Source: Trueperaceae bacterium
Lineage (GTDB): Bacteria > Deinococcota > Deinococci > Deinococcales > Trueperaceae
Reading direction: 5' to 3'
NCBI GenBank assembly: GCA_023954415.1
Contig: JAMLIB010000005.1
Location: 62,001 to 126,000, forward strand
Length of the DNA: 64,000 nucleotides
The notes beneath the pieces were generated by a model. The model saw only the letters and a program-made list of their open reading frames with translations, had not been told where the DNA came from and searched no databases. The position numbers and the translations under genes are program-made. Shown one piece after another: positions 47,379 to 56,178 of this stretch (positions are counted from its first letter, which is position 1; each line of letters starts with the position of its first letter).

Positions 47379-48803
47379 ATGAGCAGCAACCTACTCAAGA
47401 AGGTCTACAGCGAGGTCAGCTACGTTTCCGGGCCGCTCCTGTTCCTCCAGAACGCGCCCGACCTCTCCTACAACGCCATCGTCCAGATCAAGGACGGGGC
47501 GGGGCGCGTGCGCGGCGGTCAGGTCATCGAGGTGTCGAAGGACTACACGGTCCTCCAGGTCTTCGAGGAGACCTCGGGCATCGACCTCTCCAGCACCACG
47601 GTCAGCCTCGTGGACAACGTCGCCCGCCTCGGCGTGGCGCGCGAGATGATCGGCCGCCGCTTCAACGGCGCCGGCGAGCCCATCGACGGCCTGCCCCCCG
47701 TCGTGGCCGACAAGCGCCTCCCCATCGGCGGCGCGCCCATCAACCCGGTGGCGCGTCAGAAGCCCGAGGAGTTCATCCAGACCGGCATCTCTACGATCGA
47801 CACGCTGATCAGCCTCGTCAGGGGCCAGAAGCTCCCGATCTTCTCCGGCTCGGGCCTCCCGGCCAACGAACTGGCCGCGCAGATCGCGCGCCAGGCGACG
47901 GTGATCGGCGAGGACACGGAGTTCGCCGTCGTGTTCGCGGCCATGGGCGTCACGCAGCGCGAGCTGACGTTCTTCACGCAGGAGTTCGAGCGCACCGGCG
48001 CCCTCGCGCGCTCCGTGCTCTTCCTCAACAAGGCCGACGACCCCGCCGTCGAGCGGCTCCTCACGCCGAAGATGGCCCTCACGGCCGCCGAGTACCTCGC
48101 GTTCGAGCTGGGCTACCACGTGCTCGTCATCCTCACGGACATGACGAACTACTGCGAGGCCCTGCGCGAGATCGGCGGCGCCCGCGAAGAGATCCCCGGC
48201 CGCCGCGGCTACCCCGGCTACATGTACACCGACCTTGCGTCCATCTACGAGCGCGCGGGCGTGGTCGAGGGGCTCAAGGGCTCCATCACCCAGCTCCCGA
48301 TCCTCACGATGCCCGATGACGACGTCACGCACCCCATCCCCGACCTGACCGGCTACATCACGGAAGGTCAGATCTACCTGGCGCGCGCGCTGCACAACAA
48401 GGGCGTCTACCCGCCCATCAACCCCGGTCCGTCCCTCTCGCGCCTCATGAACAACGGTATCGGCGAGGGCAAGACGCGCAAGGACCACAAGAACGTGGCC
48501 GACCAGCTCCAGGCCGCGTACGCCAACGGCCTCGACCTCAGGCGCCTCGTCGCCATCACGGGCGAGGACGCCCTCTCCGAGAACGACAAGCTCTACCTCA
48601 AGTTCGCGGACGAGTTCGAGCGCCACTTCGTGAACCAGGGCAGCGCCGACCGCTCCGTCGAGGAGTCGCTGTCGATCGCGTGGGCCATCCTGTCGCAACT
48701 GCCGAAGAGCGAGCTCACCAGGCTCTCCAACGACCAGATCGACAAGTACTACGGTGCCAAGATGGACGAGCTCTGGGGCGCCATCCGTCAAGACCGGCTC
48801 TAG
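47379..48803 (+). CDS. atpB: V/A-type ATPase regulatory subunit B
   Basis: A 474-residue non-catalytic head subunit with no functional Walker A, as in the family ([20 protein letters not shown]). It supplies the arginine finger from the [14 protein letters not shown] region. GGAGAG lies just before the ATG, 13 bp after subunit A. Confidence 0.98.
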   Translation: MSSNLLKKVYSEVSYVSGPLLFLQNAPDLSYNAIVQIKDGAGRVRGGQVIEVSKDYTVLQVFEETSGIDLSSTTVSLVDNVARLGVAREMIGRRFNGAGEPIDGLPPVVADKRLPIGGAPINPVARQKPEEFIQTGISTIDTLISLVRGQKLPIFSGSGLPANELAAQIARQATVIGEDTEFAVVFAAMGVTQRELTFFTQEFERTGALARSVLFLNKADDPAVERLLTPKMALTAAEYLAFELGYHVLVILTDMTNYCEALREIGGAREEIPGRRGYPGYMYTDLASIYERAGVVEGLKGSITQLPILTMPDDDVTHPIPDLTGYITEGQIYLARALHNKGVYPPINPGPSLSRLMNNGIGEGKTRKDHKNVADQLQAAYANGLDLRRLVAITGEDALSENDKLYLKFADEFERHFVNQGSADRSVEESLSIAWAILSQLPKSELTRLSNDQIDKYYGAKMDELWGAIRQDRL

Positions 48804-48813
48804 GGAGTAGGCC

Positions 48814-49446
48814 ATGGCAGAGAACATCGCCCCGACCAGATCGAACCTCCTCCAGAGGCGCGACCAGGTCAAGCTCGCCATCCGCGGCGCCGACCTGCTG
48901 AAGCGTAAGCGTGACGCCCTGGTCGGCGAGTTCTTCGCGCTCGTCAAGTCCTCCCTCGAGGCGCGGCGCGAGCTCTCGCGAGCGAGCCGCGACGCGTACT
49001 TCGCCCTCTTCCTCGCCAACGCCTGGGACGGCCCAGAGGCCGTCGGGAGCCTGGCGCTCGCCGAGGAGCGCACCCTCGAGATCGGGCTGAAGATGGAGAA
49101 CATCTTCGGCGTCAAGGTCCCGCAGGTGCAGCCGCCCACGTTCGACGACGCCCTGCCGTTCTCGCCCGTCGGCGCCGGCGCCTCCACCCTGGAGGCCGCC
49201 AGGCAGTTCCGCAAGCTCGTAGAGGCCATCACCAAGGTGGCCGCCACCGAGACGAGGCTGCGGCGCATCGGCGAGGAGATCAAGAAGACGAACCGGCGCG
49301 TCAACGCGCTGGAGCAGCTCGTGATCCCGGGCATCAACTACGAGATCAGGAGCATCCGCAGCGTCCTCGACCAGCGGGCGCTCGAGGAAGTGACGACGCT
49401 CAAGCGCATCAAGGCCAAGCTGGAGGCGCGCGAGAAGGCCGGTTGA
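48814..49446 (+). CDS. atpD: V/A-type ATPase central shaft subunit D
   Basis: The 210-residue rotor shaft, two long helices in a coiled coil: PTRSNLLQRRDQVKLAIRGADLLKRKRDAL at the start and RVNALEQLVIPGINYEIRSIRSVLDQRALEE near the end. It is the last gene of the operon, followed by a hairpin. Confidence 0.95.
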   Translation: MAENIAPTRSNLLQRRDQVKLAIRGADLLKRKRDALVGEFFALVKSSLEARRELSRASRDAYFALFLANAWDGPEAVGSLALAEERTLEIGLKMENIFGVKVPQVQPPTFDDALPFSPVGAGASTLEAARQFRKLVEAITKVAATETRLRRIGEEIKKTNRRVNALEQLVIPGINYEIRSIRSVLDQRALEEVTTLKRIKAKLEAREKAG

Positions 49447-49490
49447 CCGGGTTGCGGTCCTGACCGCCCCTACTAAGCGGCATCACTGCG

Positions 49491-49516
49491 GAAGGCGCCC
49501 CCAGCGGGGCGCCTTC
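49491..49516 (+). terminator. hairpin after the V-ATPase operon
   Basis: A perfect 11-bp stem pairs 49491-49501 with 49506-49516 around CAGC, 44 bp after the last stop. Only short T pairs follow. The remaining gap to 49640 holds nothing I recognise. Confidence 0.65.
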
Positions 49517-49641
49517 GCTTGGTCCGGCCGGGCGAACGTACCGGCTCCCTCCACCTTCGCCAGCCTGCCGCACGACGCGCGTAGCGTCGTGGTGGACGCT
49601 ACGGCTCGCCTGCCAACGCGCTGGCGCGTGTGACGCACGCT

Positions 49642-49669
49642 TTGACAGGGTGGCGAGCTACCGGATAAA
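49642..49669 (+). promoter_or_regulatory. sigma-A promoter of the amino acid ABC operon
   Basis: A perfect TTGACA (49642-49647) is followed after 16 bp by GATAAA (49664-49669). The start point would be near 49676, giving a leader of about 70 nt with GGAGGGGAG at 49697-49705 and AGGAAGG near the gene. Confidence 0.65.
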
Positions 49670-49747
49670 GTCCCGTAGACCCCTTTCTTGCTCCCTTGGA
49701 GGGGAGTCGACAATCCATTTCCATGCGTCACGCAGGAAGGTGAACCA

Positions 49748-50773
49748 ATGACCCGATACTTCCGGTTCCTCGTAGCGCTGGCTCTAGTCGTTAGTGCCGG
49801 CACCGTATTCGCTCAAGGCCGACTCCAGGCCATCAAGGACCGCGGCGAGCTCCGCTGCGGCGTCAACGCCAACCTCCCGGGCTTCGGCGTTCCCGACGCC
49901 TCCGGCGCCTACACGGGCTTCGACATCGATTTCTGCAAGGCGATCGCGGCCGCCGTCTTCGGCGACGCCTCCAAGGTCGTCTACCGTCCCCTGACGGCCG
50001 GCGAGCGCCCCACGGCCCTCCAGTCCGGCGAGATCGACGTCCTCATCCGCAACACCACCCGCACCAGCATCCGCGAGACCGACTGGGGCGCGAACTTCGC
50101 CCCCACCACGTACTACGACGGCCAGGGCTTCATGGTGCGCAAGGACTCCGGCATCAACAGCCTGCGCGACTTCGAGGGCCGCTCCATCTGCGTGCAGTCC
50201 GGCACCACGACGGAGACGAACCTCGGCACCACGCTCGCCGGCCTCGGCGTTCAGTTCACTCCGGTCATCTTCGAGACGGCGCCCGTGCTGATAGCCGCCT
50301 ACGACGACGGCCAGTGCGACGGTTGGACGACGGACGGCTCCGGCCTCGTCTCCTACCAGACCCAGCTCCGCGTACCAAGCGACCACAAGATCCTCCCGGT
50401 CATCATCTCCAAGGAACCGCTCGGCCCCGCCGTCCTGCACGGTGACGACCAGTGGTACGACGTCGTCTCCTGGACCGTCTACGCCCTGTTCGACGCCGAA
50501 GAGTACGGCGTGACGCAGGCGAACGTCGACGACATGCTCCTCAACGCCGCCGACCCGCAGGTGAAGCGCCTCCTCGGCGCCCCCGGCTCCGAGTCCTACG
50601 TCGAAGCCTTCGGCCTCAGCGCCGACGCCTTCTACCAGGTGATCAAGGCGGTCGGCAACTACGGCGAGATCTTCGATCGCAACCTTGGCTCCGGCTCCGT
50701 GTTCGGCCTCGAGCGCGGCATCAACGCCCAGTACTACGACGGCGGCCTCATCTACGGGTACCCGTTCAACTGA
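49748..50773 (+). CDS. general L-amino acid ABC transporter substrate-binding protein (AapJ-like)
   Basis: A 341-residue family 3 solute-binding protein. The signal peptide (about 1-22, ending VFAQ) is followed by LQAIKDRGELRCGVNANLPGFGVPD, then FDIDFCKAIAAAVFGD, and DQWYDVVSWTVYALFDAEEYG, which are typical of AapJ/BztA. It delivers a broad range of L-amino acids to the permeases encoded downstream. ATG 49748 follows AGGAAGGTGA. A six-codon frame (49723-49743) just upstream is noted but not called. Confidence 0.93.
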   Translation: MTRYFRFLVALALVVSAGTVFAQGRLQAIKDRGELRCGVNANLPGFGVPDASGAYTGFDIDFCKAIAAAVFGDASKVVYRPLTAGERPTALQSGEIDVLIRNTTRTSIRETDWGANFAPTTYYDGQGFMVRKDSGINSLRDFEGRSICVQSGTTTETNLGTTLAGLGVQFTPVIFETAPVLIAAYDDGQCDGWTTDGSGLVSYQTQLRVPSDHKILPVIISKEPLGPAVLHGDDQWYDVVSWTVYALFDAEEYGVTQANVDDMLLNAADPQVKRLLGAPGSESYVEAFGLSADAFYQVIKAVGNYGEIFDRNLGSGSVFGLERGINAQYYDGGLIYGYPFN

Positions 50774-50793
50774 GCGCGGCCTGAACTGATGGC

Positions 50794-50831
50794 AGCGGCG
50801 CCCTTCGGGGCAACACCCGAACGGCGCCGCT
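50794..50831 (+). terminator. large hairpin between aapJ- and aapQ-like genes
   Basis: The stem pairs 50794-50802 with 50823-50831 (9 bp) and, after one mismatch, 50804-50809 with 50816-50821 (6 bp), loop GCAACA. The T/C-rich stretch TCTTCTCTC follows. Probably a partial terminator that raises binding-protein output relative to the permeases. Confidence 0.65.
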
Positions 50832-50937
50832 CTTCTCTCGCTCGTGGGAGCGGCCAGACCGCTCGACTCCAACGATGGCAGGCCCGGCGAAAGAGACCAT
50901 GACGACCGACTGCCAGAGAACGGGACCTTGAGGACGC

Positions 50938-52752
50938 ATGCAGCCAGGTAAGCCGAGCGTGAGCGCGTCGACGGCCGTCGTGCCTTTCTGGCGCAACGTC
51001 AAGATCATCGGCGTTATCGCGCAGTTCGTGTTCGTCATCGCGCTGGTCGCGGGCGTCGGTATCCTCGTCAACAACGTCGTCACGGCTTTGGCGAAGGCCA
51101 ACCTGCCGGCCGACTTCTCTTTCCTCGGCAAGCCGGCCGGCATCCCCATCGCCGAGCGGGCCGTCCCGTACCAGGTGACCGACACCTACGCCCGGGCCCT
51201 TCTCATCGGGTTCCTCAACACGCTCAAGGTCGCCATCGTCGGGGTGGTCCTGGCCACGGTCATCGGCGTCCTCATGGGCGTCATGCGTTTATCTAGCAAC
51301 TGGCTCGTCCGGACCATGGCGAGCGTATATGTGGAAGTCTTGCGCAACATCCCGCTCGCCGTACAGATCGTCTTCTGGTACTCCGCGGTGCTGCTCCCGT
51401 TCCCGCCGCGCATCAGCGATCCCATAGCGCTGCCCGGCGGTTTGATCATGTCCAACGTCGGCTTGGCCTTCCCGTTCCTGTACCCCACCTACCGGTTCGG
51501 AGTATGGGTGCCGTACCTGGTCGCGGCCGCGGTGCTCGCCGGCGTCGCGTGGTGGTGGCGTAGGCGGGCGCTCGCCAAGGCCGACAGGGTCGGAAGCGTT
51601 TGGCCGTTCCCGGTCGTCACGTTCCTGGTGGTCGCCGGCGTCGGCCTCGGCCTCTCGTACGTAGGGCGCTCCGTTCCGAGCGACCTCACGTTCACGTTCG
51701 AGGCCGACCGCGGCAGAGGCACGACGGCGTTCGTGGCCGACGGCAAGTCGCGGCCCGCGGCCTTCGTACCCGTCGCCATCGAGATCGAGAAGGCCAGCCT
51801 CACCGTCAGCAGCCAGAACCTCGTCGAGTCCCGTCAGGACGTCAGGGGCAGCGTGCGGTTCCCGCTCATGAGCGAGAACGAGGCGGACGCCTTCGAGTTC
51901 GCCTTCGCGGACGCCGAGGCCGCCGAGGAACGCGGCTTACAGCTCAGCTTCGACAAGTACCCGTCGGTCGCTACGATCTACGTCGACGGCAACGGCAACG
52001 GCAGACTCGATGCCGACGAGGACGTCGACCCGGCGACGAACCGGGGCTACGGCGGGGTGGACGTCGTCATGACGGTCACGAACTTCCGGCGTACCCTCGT
52101 GTCCGACCGCGATGGTCAGGTTCGCACGCCCACCTTCAAGCACGCCGATGACGTGGCCGCCGCGGCGGTGGAGGAGAGCGCCGCGCCGCGGGCCGGCACG
52201 CGCTTCTCCGCCTTCGGGCAGGCCGCGACGGCCGCGGTCTCGGAATCCGCGCTCACGGCCAAGACCGAGATCCAACCTGTCGGCGCCTTGGTCTTCAGCC
52301 GCGCTTACGTGCCCGTCTCCAACTACGAGGGCGGCATGCGCCTGACGGTCAACTATCTGGCGCTGCTGCTCGCGTTGGTCGTCTACACCTCGGCGTTCAT
52401 CGCGGAGATCGTGCGCGGCGGCATCCTGGCAGTGCCCAAGGGCCAGCGGGAGGCTGCGCGGGCCATCGGTCTCTCCGGCACGCAGACGTTCTCCCTCATC
52501 ATCTTCCCCCAGGCCATGCGGATCGTCCTCCCCCCGATGATCAGCCAGTACCTCAACCTCACGAAGAACTCGTCGCTCGCATCGCTCGCCGGGTACGCGG
52601 AACTGTTCGTCATCGCCAGCGTGGTCAGCAACCAGACGGGCGCCGCAATCCCGATCGCCCTGCTGCTCATCGGCTCTTATCTCGTCATCAGCCTCGCGTT
52701 CTCGGTGGTCCTCAACCAGGTGAACGCGCGGTTGGCACTAGTGGAGCGTTGA
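50938..52752 (+). CDS. amino acid ABC permease (AapQ-like) with large EF-hand-containing insertion
   Basis: This 604-residue inner-membrane permease is about 200 residues longer than usual AapQ proteins. Helices occur at about 20-45, 85-115, 130-155, 190-210 and 220-242. The C-terminal permease core starts near residue 469 with YLALLLALVVYTSAFIAEIVRGG and the EAA loop KGQREAARAIGLSGTQTFSLIIFPQAM. Between about 245 and 465 is a hydrophilic insertion, predicted outside the membrane from the position of the EAA loop. It contains DGNGNGRLDADE at 350-361, a complete EF-hand loop with ligands at positions 1, 3, 5, 9 and 12. Confidence 0.9.
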   Translation: MQPGKPSVSASTAVVPFWRNVKIIGVIAQFVFVIALVAGVGILVNNVVTALAKANLPADFSFLGKPAGIPIAERAVPYQVTDTYARALLIGFLNTLKVAIVGVVLATVIGVLMGVMRLSSNWLVRTMASVYVEVLRNIPLAVQIVFWYSAVLLPFPPRISDPIALPGGLIMSNVGLAFPFLYPTYRFGVWVPYLVAAAVLAGVAWWWRRRALAKADRVGSVWPFPVVTFLVVAGVGLGLSYVGRSVPSDLTFTFEADRGRGTTAFVADGKSRPAAFVPVAIEIEKASLTVSSQNLVESRQDVRGSVRFPLMSENEADAFEFAFADAEAAEERGLQLSFDKYPSVATIYVDGNGNGRLDADEDVDPATNRGYGGVDVVMTVTNFRRTLVSDRDGQVRTPTFKHADDVAAAAVEESAAPRAGTRFSAFGQAATAAVSESALTAKTEIQPVGALVFSRAYVPVSNYEGGMRLTVNYLALLLALVVYTSAFIAEIVRGGILAVPKGQREAARAIGLSGTQTFSLIIFPQAMRIVLPPMISQYLNLTKNSSLASLAGYAELFVIASVVSNQTGAAIPIALLLIGSYLVISLAFSVVLNQVNARLALVER

Positions 52753-52753
52753 C

Positions 52754-53959
52754 ATGATCCAGCCGCGCCCCGCCCCCGTGAAGGCTCACGGCTTCAGGTT
52801 CTGGCTGCGTAAGAACCTCTTCAACGGTCCGTTCAACACCGTGCTGACGTTCGTGGCGGCGGTAGTGGTGGCCTGGTCGCTATACAACCTTGCCAACTTC
52901 GTCTTCGTCGAAGGCTCATGGGGACAGGTCTGGCGCAACATGCGGCTCTTCGGCGTCTACCGCTACCCCCCCGAGTACCTCTGGCGCCCGCTCCTCGCCC
53001 TCGGCATCATGTTGGGCCTGATGGGAGTCATGGCCGGCGCCGGCGGCCGGAAGTCGATCGTGGCGGGCGCGTTCCTGCCGATCCAGGGCTTCGTCGCCGT
53101 CGTGTCGGTCGTCGCCATCCTGTTCTGGCCCTCCGTGCGCTTCCTCTGGCCCGGCGCGCTCGCCCTCGGCTTCCTCGGCTACTTCATCGGCAGCCGCTGG
53201 CCGCGCTCCGTCAAGTACCTGCCCTGGGGTTGGGGCGCCTGGCTCGTCGTCGGCTACCTGCTCCTCAGCGGCCTGACGACCGGCGGCACGCTCGGCAAGG
53301 TGCCCGTGCGCGACTGGGGCGGCTTCCTCCTCACCCTCATCCTGTTCACGGGCATCATCCCGAGCTTCCCGATCGGCATCGCTCTGGCGCTCGGCCGCAA
53401 CAGCAAGCTGCCCGCCATCAAGTACTTCTGCATCGGCTTCATCGAGGTAGTGCGCGGGGCGCCGCTCATCATGTGGCTCTTCATCGCCTCGCTGCTCTTA
53501 CCCCTCATCCTCAACGTCGACGCGAACTCCCTGCCCGCCATCATGCGGGCCTACGTGGCCATCACGCTCTTCTCGGCCGCGTACATGGCGGAGAACGTCC
53601 GCGGCGGGCTCCAGGCCGTACCGCGCGGTCAGGGCGAGGCGGCCCGCGCTCTCGGCCTCTCCGCGTGGCAGACGACCCTGCTCATCGTGCTGCCGCAGGC
53701 GCTGCGAGCCGTCATCCCCGCCATCGTCGGGCAGGCGATCGGCCTGTTCAAGGACACGTCGCTCGTCTTCATCGTCGGCCTGGTGGACTTCTTCAAGGTC
53801 GGCGACATCGTGTCCGTCCAGCCCGAGGCGCTGCTCGTCACGGGCGGCGTCAAGCTCGAGGTCTTCCTCTTCATCGCCGTGATCTACTTCTTCTTCGCCT
53901 ACCGGATGTCCATCGCCAGCCGGCAACTGGAGAAGCGCCTGGGGGTGGGGGAGAGATGA
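52754..53959 (+). CDS. amino acid ABC permease (AapM-like)
   Basis: The second permease, 401 residues, of the His/Glu/Gln family with about eight helices. The EAA loop is [29 protein letters not shown], and [15 protein letters not shown] is characteristic of AapM/BztC. It starts 1 bp after the AapQ-like gene. Unlike that partner it has no large insertion. Confidence 0.93.
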   Translation: MIQPRPAPVKAHGFRFWLRKNLFNGPFNTVLTFVAAVVVAWSLYNLANFVFVEGSWGQVWRNMRLFGVYRYPPEYLWRPLLALGIMLGLMGVMAGAGGRKSIVAGAFLPIQGFVAVVSVVAILFWPSVRFLWPGALALGFLGYFIGSRWPRSVKYLPWGWGAWLVVGYLLLSGLTTGGTLGKVPVRDWGGFLLTLILFTGIIPSFPIGIALALGRNSKLPAIKYFCIGFIEVVRGAPLIMWLFIASLLLPLILNVDANSLPAIMRAYVAITLFSAAYMAENVRGGLQAVPRGQGEAARALGLSAWQTTLLIVLPQALRAVIPAIVGQAIGLFKDTSLVFIVGLVDFFKVGDIVSVQPEALLVTGGVKLEVFLFIAVIYFFFAYRMSIASRQLEKRLGVGER

Positions 53960-53997
53960 GCCGTACCACCGGCTTCAGCTACGGAGGTTACACGTGA
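53956..53997 (+). CDS. possible 13-codon cistron bridging aapM- and aapP-like genes
   Basis: ATG 53956 overlaps the upstream stop as ATGA and opens a 13-codon frame ([13 protein letters not shown]). Its TGA overlaps the GTG of the ATPase gene as GTGA. The frame contains the GGAGG used for the next start. It might carry ribosomes across the 34-bp gap; it may equally be chance. Confidence 0.35.
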   Translation: MSRTTGFSYGGYT

Positions 53998-54779
53998 GTG
54001 ACGTGGCCAGCGCGCCCGCCCCTGTCAGAGCCGACGCCCCGCCGACGGGCCAGCGGATCATCGAGATCGAGGGCCTCAACAAGTGGTACGGGGAGTTCCA
54101 CGTCCTGCGCGACATCAACCTGTCCGTCAACCGGGGCGAGGTCGTCGTCGTCATCGGGCCGTCCGGTTCGGGCAAGTCGACGCTCATCCGGTGCATCAAC
54201 CGCCTCGAGGAGCACCAGCAGGGCAAGATCGTCGTCGACGGCGTCGAACTGACCGACGACGTGCGCGCGATCGACCAGATCAGGCGCGAGACCGGCATGG
54301 TGTTCCAGTCGTTCAACCTCTTCCCGCACCTAACGGTGCTCGACAACATCACGCTCGCCCCGACGCGCGTGCGCAAGTGGAAGAAGTCGAAGGCCGAGGA
54401 GCGCGCCCGCTTCTTCCTCGAGAAGGTCGGCATCCCCGAGCAGGCGCACAAGTACCCGGGCCAGCTGTCCGGCGGGCAGCAGCAGCGCGTGGCCATCGCG
54501 CGCTCGCTCACGATGGAGCCGAAGGTCATGCTCTTCGACGAGCCGACGAGCGCCCTCGACCCCGAGGTCATCGGCGAGGTGCTGCAAGTGATGGTCAACC
54601 TCGCCAAGGAAGGCATGACCATGGTCGTGGTCACCCACGAGATGGGGTTCGCACGCGAGGTCGGCGACAGGGTCGTCTTCATGGACGCCGGTCAGATCGT
54701 GGAGGTCGGCAGCCCCGAACACTTCTTCACGAACCCGAAGGAGGCGCGCACGCGCTCCTTCCTGTCCAAGATCCTGTGA
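53994..54779 (+). CDS. amino acid ABC transporter ATP-binding protein (AapP-like)
   Basis: The 261-residue ATPase of the importer. After a Pro/Ala-rich start the domain has Walker [11 protein letters not shown] (about 55-64), Q-loop [17 protein letters not shown], signature [15 protein letters not shown], Walker [15 protein letters not shown] and H-loop [10 protein letters not shown], all as in polar amino acid transporters (GlnQ/HisP type). GTG 53994 has GGAGG 7 nt upstream. Confidence 0.95.
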   Translation: MSDVASAPAPVRADAPPTGQRIIEIEGLNKWYGEFHVLRDINLSVNRGEVVVVIGPSGSGKSTLIRCINRLEEHQQGKIVVDGVELTDDVRAIDQIRRETGMVFQSFNLFPHLTVLDNITLAPTRVRKWKKSKAEERARFFLEKVGIPEQAHKYPGQLSGGQQQRVAIARSLTMEPKVMLFDEPTSALDPEVIGEVLQVMVNLAKEGMTMVVVTHEMGFAREVGDRVVFMDAGQIVEVGSPEHFFTNPKEARTRSFLSKIL

Positions 54780-54914
54780 GCGCGGCGGAGCCCGGATGCC
54801 GTGGGGGGCGTCGGGAGGCGCGCGGATCGCGCCCGGCAGTGCGACGGGCGCGCGTCCGGAGAACGCTATCAGCGTCCCGCGCGGAATGTCACATGAGCGC
54901 CGCGCCGGCGCGCC

Positions 54915-54962
54915 TAGACTAGCGGCATGAGCGAGAGCTCCTCCCCGAGGGAAGGCATATGA
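54915..54962 (+). CDS. leaderless-type promoter and 11-codon mini-cistron coupled to pilT
   Basis: TAGACT (54915-54920) is followed after exactly 6 nt by ATG 54927. The frame has 11 codons (MSESSSPREGI) and its TGA (54960-54962) overlaps the pilT ATG as ATGA. The ORF itself is 54927-54962. TAGACT is also the -10 box of recF and sufS, which supports the promoter; expression of the peptide is untested. Confidence 0.45.
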
Positions 54963-56128
54963 GCGACGCGGCCGGCGGTCGTGGCATAAGGATCGCGGAC
55001 GTGCTGCGCAACATCGTCGCCAAGGGCGCGTCCGACATCCACCTGCAGGCGGGGGCGCCGCCCTACATGCGCGTGGACGGCGAGCTGTACCCGTTCGAGG
55101 GCGTGCCGACGCTGACGCCTGAGCAGACGGAGCAGATCGCCCTCGCGATGATGAGCGAGTCGCAGCGCGAGGTCTTCAGACATAGGCACGAGGTCGACTT
55201 CGCGTTCACCATCCCGAACATCGCCCGCTTCCGCTGCAACGTGTTGCGCCAGCGCGGCTCCGTCGGGGTCGTGATGCGCGTCATCCGCGACGCGATCCCG
55301 AGCTTCGAGTCGCTCGGCCTCCCGACCGGCGTCGTCACGGAGCTCGTCAGCCAGCCGCGCGGCCTAGTCCTCGTCACAGGTCCGACGGGCTCTGGGAAGA
55401 CGACGACGCTGGCCGCGATGATCGACTTCATCAACCGGCGCTTCGCTCGCAACATCATCACGATCGAGGACCCGATCGAGATCCTCCACCGGAACCAGAA
55501 GAGCCTGGTCATCCAGCGCGAGATCGGCCTCGACACGGCAGACTTCGTCGGTGCCCTCAAGTTCGCCATGCGCCAAGACCCGGACGTGATCATGGTCGGC
55601 GAGATGCGCGACAAGGAGACGGTCGAGGCGGCCATCTCGGCGGCCCAGACGGGCCACCTCGTGTTCAGCACGCTGCACACCCTCGACGCCATCCGCACCG
55701 TGAACCGTATCATCGACTTCTTCCCGCCGCACGAGCGCGACCAGATCCGCATCCTGCTGGCGGAGTCGCTCCTCGGGATCTTCAGTCAGCGCCTGCTGGC
55801 GCGAGCCGACGAGGGCGGCCGCGTGCTGGCGCTCGAACTGCTCATCAACACGCCCCTCATCCGCGACTACATCAAGGACGAGGAGAAGACGCCGCTCATC
55901 AAGGAAGCGCTCATGCAGGACAACCTGCGCGGCATGCAGACGTTCGACCAGCACCTCGTCGAGCTTTACCTGGCCGGGCGCATCACGATGGAGGACGCGA
56001 CCTTCACGGCCACCAGCCCGCACGAGTTCAGGCTCATGGTCACCCAGCGGCAAGGCGGCGTCGGCTCGGACGAGCTCCGCGACGTCACGGGCGCGGGCAT
56101 GCACCCTTCGCGGGGCGGTCTGCGCTGA
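54959..56128 (+). CDS. pilT: type IV pilus retraction ATPase PilT
   Basis: The 389-residue hexameric ATPase depolymerises type IV pili for twitching and DNA uptake. The N-terminal domain has GASDIHLQAGAPPYMRVDGEL; Walker A GPTGSGKTT is at 141-149; the Asp box is IITIEDPIE; the His box is AQTGHLVFSTLHT; and the PilT-specific AIRTVNRIIDFFPPHERDQIR supports PilT rather than PilB. The last ~30 residues are an unconserved tail. No other pilus genes are adjacent. Confidence 0.95.
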   Translation: MSDAAGGRGIRIADVLRNIVAKGASDIHLQAGAPPYMRVDGELYPFEGVPTLTPEQTEQIALAMMSESQREVFRHRHEVDFAFTIPNIARFRCNVLRQRGSVGVVMRVIRDAIPSFESLGLPTGVVTELVSQPRGLVLVTGPTGSGKTTTLAAMIDFINRRFARNIITIEDPIEILHRNQKSLVIQREIGLDTADFVGALKFAMRQDPDVIMVGEMRDKETVEAAISAAQTGHLVFSTLHTLDAIRTVNRIIDFFPPHERDQIRILLAESLLGIFSQRLLARADEGGRVLALELLINTPLIRDYIKDEEKTPLIKEALMQDNLRGMQTFDQHLVELYLAGRITMEDATFTATSPHEFRLMVTQRQGGVGSDELRDVTGAGMHPSRGGLR

Positions 56129-56144
56129 CGTTCGCGGCTCGGTG

Positions 56145-56174
56145 CCGTCCACTCGTTGTCGCCTGCTTGGACGG
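56145..56174. terminator. weak inverted repeat between pilT and rimO
   Basis: CCGTCCA (56145-56151) pairs with TGGACGG (56168-56174) over a 16-base loop, between convergent genes. Low stability. Confidence 0.3.
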
Positions 56175-56178
56175 TGGT

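Noticed and set aside
49723-49743. A six-codon ATG frame five bases before the aapJ-like gene.
   Set aside because: No Shine-Dalgarno or -10 box at leaderless spacing, and no overlap with the main start; most likely chance.
54901-54912. The 12-bp palindrome CGCGCCGGCGCG just upstream of the pilT -10 box as an operator.
   Set aside because: It is all G/C in a GC-rich stretch, so self-complementarity is easily met by chance, and no partner site is present.
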